The notes below the pieces were generated by a model. That model was not told where the DNA came from and did no database searches. It saw only the letters and a program-made list of their open reading frames with translations. Below, piece after piece: positions 46,990 through 58,236 of a DNA stretch of 64,000 bases. Each line of letters begins with the position of its first letter. The first letter of the stretch is position 1. Location: NCBI GenBank assembly GCA_022457155.1, contig JAJGOT010000039.1, forward strand, positions 467,001-531,000. The letters run 5' to 3'. The translations under genes were made by a program, and so were the position numbers. The DNA comes from Cladopsammia gracilis (lineage: Eukaryota; Cnidaria; Anthozoa; Scleractinia; Dendrophylliidae).

Positions 46990-48015
46990 TAAAGGACTTA
47001 GTAAAATTAAAGACTGGCAAACTGATATCCTAATGTATCTGTCCAAGGTTGCTTAGGTTAAACTAACACTGAAGCAAACTAATGCACGTTTGTATTTGTT
47101 ATGGGCAGCCTAGGGAAAACAAAGGCAAACTAATGCCCTAGTGTATCTGTTAAGGACTGACAAACGTTAAACACAGGCAAGCTAATGCCCCAGTGTATAT
47201 GTTAAGGATTGCTAGGTTTAAACACAGGCAAACTAATGCCCCAGTGTATCTGTTAAGGATTGCTTGGTTTAAACACAGGCAAACTAATGCCCCAGTGTAT
47301 TTGTTAAGGACTGCCTAGGGTTAAATACAGGCAAACTAATGCCCCAGTGTATTTGTTAAGGACTGCCTAAGGTTAAACACAGGCAAGCTAATGCCCCAGT
47401 GTATCTGTTAAGGATTGCTTGGGTTAAACGCAGGCAAACTAATGCCCCTGTGCCGTAAGTTGTTAAGGATTACTAGGGTTAAACATAGACAAACTAATGT
47501 CCCAGTGTATCTGTTAAGGACTGCCTACGGTTAAACACAGGCAAGCTAATGCCCCAGTGTATCTGTTAAGGATTGCTTGGGTTAAACACAGGCAAACTAA
47601 TACCCCAGTGCCGTAAGTTGTTAAGGATTACTAGGGTTAAACATAGACAAACTAATGCCCCAGTGTATCTGTTAAGGACTGCCTACGGTTAAACACAGGC
47701 AAGCTAATGCCCCAGTGTATCTGTTAACAATTGCTTGGGTTAAACACAGGCAAACTAATGCCCCAGTGTATCTGTTAACAATTGCTTGGGTTAAACACAG
47801 GCAAACTAATGCCCCAGTGTATCTGTTAAGGATTACTTAGGGTTAAACACAGGCAAGCTAATGCCCCAGTGTATCTGTTAAGGATTACTTAGGGTTAAAC
47901 ACAGGCAAGCTAATGCCCCAGTGTATCTGTTAAGAACTGTCTAGGGTTAAACAGGCAAACTAATGTCCTAGTGTAACAGTTAAGGATTGTGTTAGATCTA
48001 AAAAAGGCAAAGTTT
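46990..48015. repeat. Minisatellite, about 52-bp unit, about 18-19 copies
   Basis: Tandem units contain GGCAAACTAATGCCCCAGTG and TGTTAAGGATTGC, with a period of 51-54 bp. Two sub-types alternate (CAAACTAATG and CAAGCTAATG), and a longer variant with GCCGTAAGTTGTTAAGG recurs at about 47,452 and 47,611. The edges are more diverged than the middle, as is usual for arrays kept alike by unequal exchange. Confidence 0.9.
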
Positions 48016-48958
48016 TGCCCTGGGTTATATATGTTATATCAACTGCCTAGGAAGTTAATGGCACCGTCAATCTCATAATTGCCTGACATGATGTTCAGTC
48101 ATGAAGACAACAGCCATCAGAAACCATTATCTTGATCACAAAATTTGGAAAAAGCAAGTACAATTTCAATGTACACGCCCGGAAAGAAACAAAATGCTTA
48201 TGCACGGGGAACACATGAAGCAGTGATTGGCTGTTAAATTTTCTACAAAAAAGGTTTTCCTTTAAATTATTAGATCAATTTTTGTTCGCTTGAAAGGGAA
48301 TTCAGATACTAAATTGACAGAAACATTTCCGGCTTTCGAAAGCCTAATCAGTATGTGCCTATTGCATACAGCCGCAGCTGTAAAGGCTTGTAAAGGTCAC
48401 TCAAGGAGTCGACTGATAAATTATTCATTTCTACATGCCTAACTGAACTGAAAGACAACATAAAATCAACAAGACACTGGGAGCGTATACTTGGGCGTCG
48501 TTGTATTAGGCATATTGGACTGATAATTGTCTTGGGAATCCGCTGCATGCACGTTATTTCACGGTTTGATGATAGGGAGTATTGGGATAGTGTGAGCAGT
48601 CTAACAAAGAAGCGCGTTAACCGTCTTAAACAAGAAGACACAGTACACTTAGCGTGCGAGATCGCACGCAAATTATTAAAGTAGCGTGTCCACTGTGTCA
48701 AAAGACGAGTACATACTGAAAAATACAAATCGATGCCTACTTTGTACTTACCGTTGAAAAAAAGGCCGTATGTCAGAGTTTTCCGATCGGGTTGTTATTG
48801 GTTTTAGGTAAATCTTGTAACTAGCTGGTCTGTGTTTCCGACACTTTTGAAGTGAATGCAAATGTTCTAAGCCATGATGTAATTGCCTGGTCCGGACCGA
48901 GGTCAAAACAACTTTTCCAATTGAAAGTTTTGCTGGAAGTATTTCCGCCGTTATTATA
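48016..48958. other. Non-coding stretch
   Basis: The minus-strand frame of 126 codons at 48,348-48,728 has no recognisable similarity, and I do not support it as a gene. Confidence 0.4.
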
Positions 48959-48959
48959 A

Positions 48960-49440
48960 TAAAGTTTGAATGAAACTTATAAATTTAATCAAAGTTAACG
49001 ACAGAAGTGATAATTTAGGATGAGAGAAACAAATTTAGCCCTTTGAAATATATTTTTTCAGTTGAGGTAAAAATGTTGCAATTTGCATAATGTGAAAGTA
49101 ATTTGAAACCTTTCCAGTAACGCATAACGCAGCTGTTTCATAAAACATTTCGCAATCAGACACACGAAAATATATCCAGTTTTTATTCCTCTGTATCCGA
49201 AACACAGAAAAGAAATTTAAATGAAAAAGTGATCGCTTTAAGATGATTTTCGCCTGAGAAACATTCACAAGCGGAAGCAAAACTGGCAAGAAACGTCTCG
49301 CAAGACACCGCGTGCATTGTTTACATCTCTCGGCGGTGAATTTTTGCACCCAAAGTTTCAGTTAGCTGTTGTGTTTCTTCAACTTAACGAAATAAAAATT
49401 AATGAAAGGCAAACAACCGAAAAGTGAATTTAATTGGGAT
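48960..49440. repeat. Dispersed repeat, copy 2 (partner at 21,595-22,275)
   Basis: Ordered blocks in the same orientation match copy 1 (TTTAGCCCTTTGAAATA, GAAACCTTTCCAGTAACGC, GAAACATTCA, GGCAAACAAC). It lies about 270 bp before a MITE copy. Confidence 0.6.
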
Positions 49441-49710
49441 TCCTACCACGCTTACATTTCTTCCTTCGCTGTCCACTGTTCACTTCTTATTAAATAAGCG
49501 CTATGTATGTATTCGTCTAAATTATCTTGTTTTAGCAGGTTTTCCGTCATGAAGGTATCGTAGAATTAAATCATGAGTGTCAAATACTTTTGCAGTGTCT
49601 TCTTGAGTAATTTCCTTACGCATATTGAATATGAAACTGTTAGATGCAACAGAGAAAACACAACTCGCACTTTGTGACGTTCGCCTCACATCAACAAACA
49701 ACAGGTGTAC

Positions 49711-50098
49711 TCCACCGCGGTCAAACAAGAGAAATTTGCAAAAGTTAACCAAAGTACTTCAATTTTCACTGTTTATTAAAAGTTTCATATATTAACAATA
49801 CACTGTCAACTCTTTAAACGTTTTGAAAGTTTACTAAAAAAAGTTCTAAGCGTTTGAAAACTATGAACCGCAGAACTGTCGGCACGCCATTTGCCAACAC
49901 AATTTTGCTCAGGCACGAAGCGTTTTGATCAGTTTTCAACGATCGAAAAGAAGCTCGTTATTTTGAGCTGGAAAGATGAAAAGATACTTACATAAACTAA
50001 TTATTTTATACATCCTTGCCCACGTTTCAACTTGATACTAAATGAATCCCACCAAATAAAACGAAAAACGCCTCGGACGTGTATTAAACCGCGGTGAA
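49711..50098. mobile_element. MITE copy related to 4,700-5,084, inverted
   Basis: It begins TCCACCGCGGTCAAAC and ends with the inverted form. The interior matches the reverse complement of 4,700-5,084, including GGCAAATGGCGCC-like and CGTCCGAGG motifs. The flanking 9-mers do not match clearly, unlike the first copy. Confidence 0.7.
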
Positions 50099-50509
50099 GG
50101 TTTGAACAATCCCGCCATTCCCAGCGTTGCGCAGTACTGCACATTTGTGTCTGACCAAACTGCATTTTAATACTTGGTCGCTACGCCCAAGTAATAAAGG
50201 ACATAATTTATCCAAGGATTGTTAGGATTGATGGACTGGTGTTGCATGGAGTTATCTGACAGTGATTTGATTACTATAATAAACTGTAACGCATTTTAAT
50301 AGTGCAATGCGCGCACCAAAATCTGACAATGTATCTGCCCGCATGTGTTGAAAATGACAACAATCCTGAATATCATTTATTCACGAAGATGTCATCCATC
50401 CGAAGATGTCAACACGCTACAGATCGAGATTAATTAGAGTAGCTACAGTTTTCCATTTCATTTCCATTTTGTTTATTTAGCCATTAACCACATTAAAAAA
50501 ATATACATG

Positions 50510-50554
<45 letters not shown>

Positions 50555-52268
50555 TACCAGTTTGACCTTTCTTGCAGAGGTTTTCACCATTGCCGCGAAA
50601 ACCGATTGAATGGTTTTATTACTTGCTCACATCCTGCCTGAAATCACAATAAATAATTTTACTTACCGGCTATTTTTCGATAAATGTCACCTCACCTGAT
50701 AGACAAGTCGACGTAGATTCTAACTTAACTTGCAGGAGCTTTAAACGGAGTCAAGTCGAAAATATTTTCTCTCATTAAGCACCGCGCCAAAATACCACGC
50801 ACGTGGAAGGTAATAGTATCCCGATGTTGATACTTTGTAATATATTAACATTGTTCAGGATTATAACTCAGTAGGTCTTCAAATACGTTCGTTTGATGAG
50901 CTTGACATGCCACAACACTTTGGTTAATGTGCTTAGTGCCTTTGTTGACAGAATTTGAATCTCGAAGGTAATTATCATGTCATGTAAATAGAAATCCTGC
51001 TGGGAAATCCTCAACCGCGTTAAGCTACTGATGAGACGTCAAGAAATTACTTTTCTCCACATTTAATAACAGTGGCTTTTGGATTCTCCACCAGTTTCGA
51101 AAATATTGATAAGCACTGCTTTATTCATTCATTTATTTTTGCCATAACCACAAATACAACAACGGTATATAGAAATTTATAATATATTAAATATAAAATA
51201 CACTATCCTAACTAAATTATTTACAAAATCAAATGCTTTCAGGCAGTAGAGAGCACATGGAACAGTAACTTGCAGCTCACATGTATTTGAAAACCAACAA
51301 GAACAAGATGGCAGGTCGTACAATTATTTGCAACGCACATGCATGTGCGTTATTTTTATTATTATTGCACCTCACAGTTTTACTTTTATCTCACAGGCTC
51401 ACGATAATACTGATTATATCAACATCTTTCTCAAAGAAAATATTAAAAAGGCAACAATAATAAGTGTGTGTTGGTAGCACACTGGTTGACCAGTAGCGAG
51501 TCGTTTCAGGTTTTGAGCATCTTTGTCATAGATTCACTTAATGGCAAGGTGGCACTTCTAAACATCACTTGCTTCTTACTTCTGGCAGGCTTATGAGGTA
51601 AATCTTCAAGCCCCGTGGCAATTCCCCAGTCGTAATTTGCAGATCCTGAAGCAACTTGCTCTCTCCAAACCAGTCAATGTGGATACCGTAAATCCTCTAT
51701 TAAGCTTATTCATTTCAAGCATTTTGAAGGGGGGCTTATTTAATTTAACGAAATGCATTACTGGCAGCAAAAAAGGAGGAAGAAACAGACTAGAGTTACG
51801 GTTAGCTACTTCCTGTTTTGGACCAGGGCAATGACTGCCTAATATGGAGATTTGAGTGATATTATACGTGTTGTACAAGTTATTTTCAACATTTTTATTC
51901 ACTTGTGGGAACCTATTGAAATTTATGAAAAATTGTAAATGGTAAAATGATAACCTAAACAAAATGGTAAGCTAAATCAAAATGTTAAAAACTGAATACC
52001 ATACATGTACTTCATGTAAGAAAAATGCCATGATGGTTATGAGTAGTAGGAAAAGGCCGATTCTGGCTCATTGCCATTTTTACATCATTTTTTACATCCC
52101 CTTTGCTATCCAAATTGTCACAAAACCCATTTTCCTTCCGGCAACTTCAAGCGATCTTCTAAATCACATCGCCAATTTTAGCGGAAGCAAAAAATCCAAA
52201 ACACGCACTCTCAAAAAATCTGTTGATATTCAGCGATAATTCTACCACTGAATCCAGCGATAAAAAAC
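50099..52268. other. Non-coding stretch with a microsatellite
   Basis: An (ATA)n tract of about 12 units lies at about 50,515-50,551, preceded by a TTTATTTAGCCATTAACCAC stretch that resembles a LINE 3' end. A similar ATTTATTTTTGCCATAACCAC stretch occurs at about 51,128. The frames at 51,606-51,962 and 51,637-51,834 overlap on opposite strands and match nothing recognised. Confidence 0.4.
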
Positions 52269-52269
52269 A

Positions 52270-54842
52270 TCATCCAATTATGCCAATTTTCAGCGATAAA
52301 ATTATTGCCCCAATTCTGGCTCGTGATTTCAAAAGCCGATGCCCCCAAGCGAGAGTGCTAATTCCATGTTCGGAAATAAATCTTTTATCATCATCAGCAC
52401 TCAAAGCAATCTTGTTGACGGTCTCAGAATATATTTCATGTTTTTGGCTTCTGATTACGTTCATTTTTCTCATTTGTTTTGCTTTTGTTAATAAACATTC
52501 CTTATAGTCTTCATAAGTTATCTTTTTCTTTGTTACTGCCTTTGATATTCCTTTGCATTTTTTTGTTCTGCCACCTTCAAACATGTTATAACTATATAAT
52601 TTAGATCTCAATCCGACAAATTCTGTGATTATCTTTCTGCCTGCTTCATCCTTCATGAGACCAATGACTTTTTTGTTCAAACCTGTGGGAATTCCTGATG
52701 GGTGATCTTTAGGGATATCACTTGTGTCAAACTTTTCTTTAACATCATTGCTGATGTCCTTGAAGAAGTCTTCAGTTTCAATTTCATACGCAAAGCTGTC
52801 TGTGTCTGTGAATAACAACTGCGCCTTTTTCCAATTCTTTTTCACATAATTATAGTGAAAATCAACCATCAATGTTTTTGACAGATCGTGAATTGCCATT
52901 CCTCAATAAACTGGTTCATTCTTCATCAGTCATCCATGCAAAATCTCCTAAAGGAAGTGGTTGTATCACTGCCCAACCAGTTTGCATCCAAATATGGGAT
53001 GAATGTTGCTGGTTTTGTTGGATCGTATTGATCACCCATATATTTATTGTTTGCCTTTCCTAAACGATGTGTTATTGTAGAAATCCCACCACGAGTTCCT
53101 TGTCCAAAGAAAAGCAGCATATCTGGATCATTCAAGTCCAATGTCACATTGCTTTCTTTCAATACGGCATCCCAAGCCAACCCAGGAGCTGTGTAATACC
53201 AAGCAGGATCCAACCCATAGTGTTCCAGGCAGACTTTTCGGAATTCTTCAAACACATCAGCCAATAGGCATACATCATATATATATCCAATATATTAATT
53301 CCATTTGGCTCAACGCTATGTATTGGTACATTTAATGCTTCAAAATCTGCATACACAACAAAGGGTATTTTCGTTGATTTGAAGAAATTCTTGAATTTAA
53401 CTTGGCTACCTTCTTTAGGCATTTCAATCTTAACTGATTCAGTTCTTGAGCAACTCTCGTCATGAAGCTCCAATTTCTTTTTGTCTGGGAAATGGTTTAA
53501 ACATCTCTGGCGGAAGAAGTTTGCTTTTTGATGATTTGTAACTTGACTGGATAAAAGTCTACTTAAACTTTTAATGACACAATAATGTTTGTCTTCGTTC
53601 TCTTCATCAGCAATAAGGAGAAGGTCCACATTTTTATTTTGTTTTCCTCTTTTGCTGATTCTCAAGGGATAAATAACACCTTCAAATCCAAAAACATTCA
53701 CAGAGATGTCTGGATTTAGTCGCTGGAATTTATCAATCTCTTTCAATTCTACTGGGAATTTAACTCCAGTCCAATTCAGATTTTCAGATTGTTTAACCAA
53801 TTCTCGTGTTATTCTTTCTGCGCTTTTCTCAACTGGATTCAAAGCTCTTGTAACGGCCCATTTTAAGCATTGATCGTCTTCATTTTTCATGTTTATCAAT
53901 GCTTTTTTATTCTTCAAACTCTTTGGAAGATCCATCCAACTGTTTCCCTTCAGGGGATCAAATTCTACCAAATGAATTTCCAACCGAATAACTCTATCAA
54001 ATCTCCAGTTGGATCCCCGTCTTTGAAAGGCTGCCATTGCTTCCATAGCTGTGTCATTCATGCGTTGAAGCAATTCATTTTCAATTGTTGACGCCAAATT
54101 AATTTCAATACCTGAATGGAATGCAGCCTCATCGCCAATAATCTCGCCAGTTGCCATAACAGTTCTTTCCATATTGCAAACCAAAACCAACTTAACCTTG
54201 GTTTGTTTGTTTTCCGTCAAGATTTCCAACACCAATGGCTTGATTGCTGTGAAAAATATTTCAGGATCTATCCCAGGCCGGCCTTCAATTGTGAATTGCC
54301 TTGCTAAGTTTCTTAAAGCAGATAAGCTTTCTTTTACTTTAAACTCTTCCTCTGCAACTGGGCGGCCTCTTAATTCTGCAAGCTTTTGCTTTAGTTCTTT
54401 TTGTTTTAATATCAAGTCATTGTGTGGCCGTTTGCTATTTCTCAACTTTTTATCGACTTTGCAAAGCTTTTTCTTCAGCCGTTTTATTTGCTTTTGCTTT
54501 GTTTTCAAATCAATCGGCTCAGGTAGTGGTGGAATCCACACATCTTTGGATTGCCTTTTAGGTCTCATTTGATACTCAAGAAATGTTTGCATTTTCGCTT
54601 TTGTCTTGATATTCTCAAAGCCTTCTAACCCATAATGTCTAGCCATACCTTTCATTTCTGATAACGTCGGCTCTGAGGTTGACGGCATTTGAGAGTCCCG
54701 CATTATGGGCCTCTGAGGCCCGCATTACAGGCCTCTGTGGCTTGTTTCTATTGGCAACCAAAAGCTCAATTAATTCAGCTTTTGTTTTAGCTTTGGAACG
54801 ACCTTTAATCTTTAAATCACTTACTAATTTTCTCAACTCCAC
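52270..54842 (-). pseudogene. Polinton/adintovirus-type DNA polymerase B, copy B, core deleted
   Basis: The N-terminal frame (54,842, then 54,703-53,159 after a frameshift) begins with a SAP-like stretch (LVSDLKIKGRSKAKTKAEL). It has a Lys-rich coiled coil and a long family-specific region (CLKWAVTRALNPVEKSAER, RLLSSQVTNHQ), and reaches the exonuclease start at PFVVYADFEAL. The palm fragment (53,264-52,926) has GGISTITHRLGKANNKYM and YLDAN. The C-terminal frame (52,899-52,270) has motif C, LLFTDTDSFAYEIE, and a KMNVIRSQKHEIY block. Between YLDAN and motif C roughly 300 residues, including motif B, are missing, and several frameshifts are present. It differs from copies A and C and is dead. 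Confidence 0.85.
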
Positions 54843-54975
54843 TACTCTCCTATTTTGAAATTCAATACGATATACAAATACAATATATTAAATAATGAAA
54901 AATTAAAAATTAAAAAAATATATATAGTTAATAAAATGAGAAACGATTTAATCAAACTTGCACCAATCAATAGCA

Positions 54976-55585
54976 ATGGAACTCTTCAAAAAACACGTTT
55001 TCAATGATATTAATGAAGCTTCAAAATCTTCATATAATACCACAATCAATAATACCACAATCAATAAGACAATTAAAAGAAGATGTGACAAACAAGTATT
55101 TTTAATTGAAGGATATCTTTCCAACAAAGAGTCAATCACAATCAATGATCAAACTTTCGAAACAGTCAAGGATGCAGCCATTTTTTTTGGTGTTACTGTG
55201 CAAACAATTTATAAGGCTGTCAGGGAGAATAAACCATATCTCACAAAGAAAGATGGTTTGAAACATCGTATGAATAATAGAAAACCAACTGAAAAACGGA
55301 AAAAAAGTGATATGTGTTAAAAAAAATGGCCGGCCTCAATGGTTCTATTCTCTAAGTTCAATTAACACATTATACGATATTTCCATCACAGAAATTCCTC
55401 TTAAGGATGGCACATTCTGGGCGGATGGCGGCGGAACGGAATATACCATCAAATATCCAGAATCTTTCTTATTTTCAAACGCAGAGATGTTGGATTATCA
55501 AAAGGAATACAATAATGAAATGTCATTTTTAAGTCGTCAATACGACTTATCGCGGTTACTGGAAAAAGTCACTCGCTCATCGTAA
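54976..55585 (+). pseudogene. Small helix-turn-helix-like gene divergent from PolB copy B, frameshifted
   Basis: The first frame (ATG at 54,976 to 55,320) has an Asn/Thr-rich part. It is followed by FETVKDAAIFFGVTVQTIYK, which looks like the short helix-turn-helix found after homing endonucleases and in giant-virus proteins (NUMOD1-like), and a lysine-rich tail. The second frame (55,307-55,585) continues directly past an eight-A run and reads GRPQWFYSLSSINTLYDISI to the stop. A one-base change in the A run would join them. The gene is head-to-head with PolB copy B, about 130 bp apart, so it could be an element gene. The HTH call is moderate in confidence. Confidence 0.5.
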
Positions 55586-55589
55586 ACTT

Positions 55590-56175
55590 TATTAAATTTA
55601 TATTAAATTGTTGATATGTTACACTTCGGTAAGCATACATGGAGTACATGAGAGTAAACCATACGTCCGCCATTACGATCCTTGTGTTTAAGAATATTCG
55701 ATGAGATGAAACGTCGGTTTGGGAAAACGTCGGGGTTCTTTTACTTGTTATTATTGTTTGGCAAGGATATCTGGCATTAATAATGAAGGAAAAGGTAATT
55801 TTTATTATTTTCCCGTAATTTTTATTTTCGCTAGTAAACACATTCCTTCGTGTGAGGCTGACAAACATTCGAGCTGAGATTGTGCAGTACGGACTGTAAT
55901 TCACCTTCAAAGCGTTGTTGATAAAAATCACAGTGGATTTTACTTGCCACGTGTTTGCTATACGCTCTGGAGAATAATCCAGAACTCTCTCAGCTACGTA
56001 TACACACGAAGGTTTTAGAGGTCCTTCTACTGTTTGGTAAAAGATATTGTTACGTGGATCCGCAACATAAGGGAAGTAGTCATAATATGTACAATCTAAG
56101 AGGACCTATTTTGTGTAGGGTAGGAAAAGGTCCGATGTTTGTTTCATATTCACGACTTGGCTAGCAAGGAGCCTT
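55590..56175. other. Stretch between the two Polinton-like blocks
   Basis: Frames at 55,569-55,931 (minus) and 55,955-56,164 (plus) match nothing recognised. I looked for terminal inverted repeats of either block here and did not find convincing ones. Confidence 0.4.
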
Positions 56176-56178
56176 TGA

Positions 56179-56820
56179 TTATACCTTTTGGATGTAAACG
56201 TACTGGGTGTCCCCAGGGAAGATGTTAGTTCGCAACCAGAAGTCGGCAGGTGTTTCCGGCTTAAGATTGCATAATAAATACCCATAAGGTCTTTTTGTTG
56301 CATCTTGGAAGGCTTCTTGCACATATTTTGTATGACCGGGAAACATCTGTTTTGCTAAATGAGTCACTTGACTGCTATCGCGTGGAGATGTAAACAGAAC
56401 TAGATAATGACAGTTTAAGCTCATATCTCTTAATTCTTTTCTGCGGTGAAAGATGTTTTGCAAAATAAAGATGACACTCAAGTTGCGGTGATGACATCCT
56501 TTCGTAAATAGACTAGTAATTCTGTGATCATTACTAAGCTCTTGCATTAGATCATCAATAACCACAAGGTTTCGAATCGATGGATTTATCATGGATTCCA
56601 AGTCACTCGGGACTCCCTCCACAAAAGTAATGTTAGGAATAGTTTGCAACATTTCATCGTACGCTGGTTGATAAATCCCGTAACACCATATAATATTTTC
56701 AGGCGCCCCATCAATCACGTCTTCTCCTGATTCTAATAAACGTTTAACAAATTGACTTTTTCCGTAACCCGTTGGTCCGGCCACAAGCGCGGGGAAGGGA
56801 TGTTTCCACCTCGGATCCAT
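56179..56820 (-). CDS. A32/FtsK-HerA-like packaging ATPase of a Polinton-type element
   Basis: An intact frame encodes 213 residues from the ATG at 56,820 (MDPRWKHPF), a start favoured because it precedes the first core strand. Walker A is GPTGYGKS (residues 15-22) and Walker B is NLVVIDDL (84-91). A Gln in SVIFILQN and an Arg in TSPRDSSQ fit the sensor and finger positions of the family. These ATPases pump DNA into virus-like particles in Polintons, adintoviruses and related groups. An open extension runs 37 codons upstream, overlapping the zinc-finger ORF in another frame. It lies downstream of PolB copy C on the same strand. No damage is seen, unlike PolB. Confidence 0.82.
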   Translation of the reverse strand: MDPRWKHPFPALVAGPTGYGKSQFVKRLLESGEDVIDGAPENIIWCYGIYQPAYDEMLQTIPNITFVEGVPSDLESMINPSIRNLVVIDDLMQELSNDHRITSLFTKGCHHRNLSVIFILQNIFHRRKELRDMSLNCHYLVLFTSPRDSSQVTHLAKQMFPGHTKYVQEAFQDATKRPYGYLLCNLKPETPADFWLRTNIFPGDTQYVYIQKV

Positions 56821-56857
56821 GATCACAACTGACTGGTTAAACTGTGAACACTGTGAT

Positions 56858-57052
56858 TTATAGAAAAATCGTTTTATGTTCAACCTCTTTCCCATACACA
56901 CGAACCATGTTGGTGTTTTGTAATTTAGCAAATTGGAGCCAATATCTCCGTTCGAGTTCAGTTAAGTCATGTACTTGAGATAAATGATTTGCTAATTTCA
57001 CTAAAAATTTCGCATGACAATCAGGAATGGGACAATGTTTACATTTCCTTCG
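56858..57052 (-). CDS. Small C2H2-like zinc-finger ORF upstream of the ATPase
   Basis: A frame of about 65 codons starts at an ATG (MVRRKCKHCPIPDCHAKF). A cluster with the form C-x2-C-x4-C and two histidines (HLSQVH) could fold around zinc. A charged ELERRYWLQFAKLQ helix follows. It ends 37 bp before the ATPase start on the same strand, so the two may be co-transcribed or splicing partners. I associate similar small ORFs with coral mobile elements, but that is memory. No function is assigned. Confidence 0.5.
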   Translation of the reverse strand, partial: RRKCKHCPIPDCHAKFLVKLANHLSQVHDLTELERRYWLQFAKLQNTNMVRVYGKEVEHKTIFL

Positions 57053-57089
57053 TACCATGTTAACTCTATGAAAGTTTGATTTCAAATGA

Positions 57090-57440
57090 ACAAATCTGTT
57101 TGAAACACGAAATTTATGGCTAATTCATTAAGCAATTAAGGGCCACAAGGGACAAAAGGGACACTTTTTAACGTTGTGTTTTTACCTGGGATTGCGCGTG
57201 TAGGTCGCCCGCGCGTTGAGTCAGGAAACAAGCCATGATTAAAATTCTGCCAACTTTGTTTATTTACAAACGATTTTCCTATATACAAAACAACTATAAA
57301 ATGCTACGCCAAAATACTATTTACAAATTGAAGCGATCTTATATAAATATTTCGGAAAACTATTTTTGAGAGTAATATATATAAACTTGAGAAAACTAAA
57401 ATTATTTACAAAAAAAAAACTATATACAATACTTAAATGG
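57090..57440. other. Spacer between the zinc-finger ORF and PolB copy C
   Basis: It contains a short open segment ATG..CAG followed by GTAAAA at about 57,187-57,237 (minus) that could be mistaken for a first exon. The 3' end of PolB copy C beyond its conserved part was not found here. Confidence 0.4.
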
Positions 57441-58150
57441 TGCTTACTTTTTGGATAAAAATAGGAAAAGGCATCCCTCACTTGTGTATAGGTATACATG
57501 GTGTTGTTCACAACATGAAAACCACGGTTAACACCAGCACTATTTTGTTTGGTTAATAGTACATTGAGATATTTTTCTTTGTTAATGTCGTTACATTTCT
57601 TGTTAACTCCTTTACAGGAAAACTTATCCTTGGCCCCAAAACAGTAATAAGTCTTAGAACACAACCCCACGATTCCTTGACCCTCCCACTCGACTTTGAA
57701 AAGCCCTGGTGTACTCTTATCATACGCCTTGTGTTCGGGTGTATCAGTTCTTGGAAACCAGTTAGACTTGTCTTGTTCAAATGCTACTCTCAACTCTGGT
57801 TTCACTAAAGATTCTACACTGTCCCCTGAAATGGTGATATATGCGCTGTCTGTGTCCATCTCACACATTTGAAAATCTGATCGATCTAGTTACTTGTCTA
57901 AGAAATCATAATAAAACTGCAGCATGCGAAGTTTTGCATACTGGAACACAAAAAAGCCGACTTGAATAGGTAAGTTTAACTTAATGGATTTCTTACAAGA
58001 TTCAACTTCGTAAGTGTCTTCAGTGATATTGTCCAATTTCCTGAAGAGAGGGGTGTTGACTTTCCTGCTAGCCTCTGCGTGGCTGCAGTACTCCACATTC
58101 CTGTGCTTCAATTGGTTCGTTATACATTTACCATAAGATGAATTTCCAAC

Positions 58151-58236
58151 CTAAAAAGACAAAATTTATGTAAGTTTTCTGTATATAAACATAATTCTCC
58201 TCCCCGAGTTTTCCCTGTGTTCAAAAATCAACTCAC
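58151..58236 (-). other. 86-bp intron splitting PolB motif B (copy C)
   Basis: The intron has a GTGAGT donor and a TTTTTAG acceptor. It separates TMKL from VGNSSYGK, where polymerases have a continuous motif B. Phase 0 is seen directly. Confidence 0.85.

Noticed and set aside
46990..48015. CRISPR-like regular repeat array
   Set aside because: The whole unit repeats with no unique spacers. It is a minisatellite in an animal genome.
48348..48728. 126-codon minus-strand frame
   Set aside because: No recognisable domain or homologue, composition like random AT-rich translation, and no splice or promoter context.
51606..51962. 118-codon minus-strand frame overlapping a 65-codon plus-strand frame
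   Set aside because: Neither resembles a known protein, and they are mirror frames of the same DNA.
55590..56175. Terminal inverted repeats bounding a complete Polinton
   Set aside because: No convincing inverted partner was found by eye for the left side, and the right side runs off the window.
57187..57237. Possible first exon (ATG...CAG then GTAAAA) for the zinc-finger ORF
   Set aside because: Joined to the nearest acceptor before the zinc-finger ORF it runs straight into a stop, so the model does not work.
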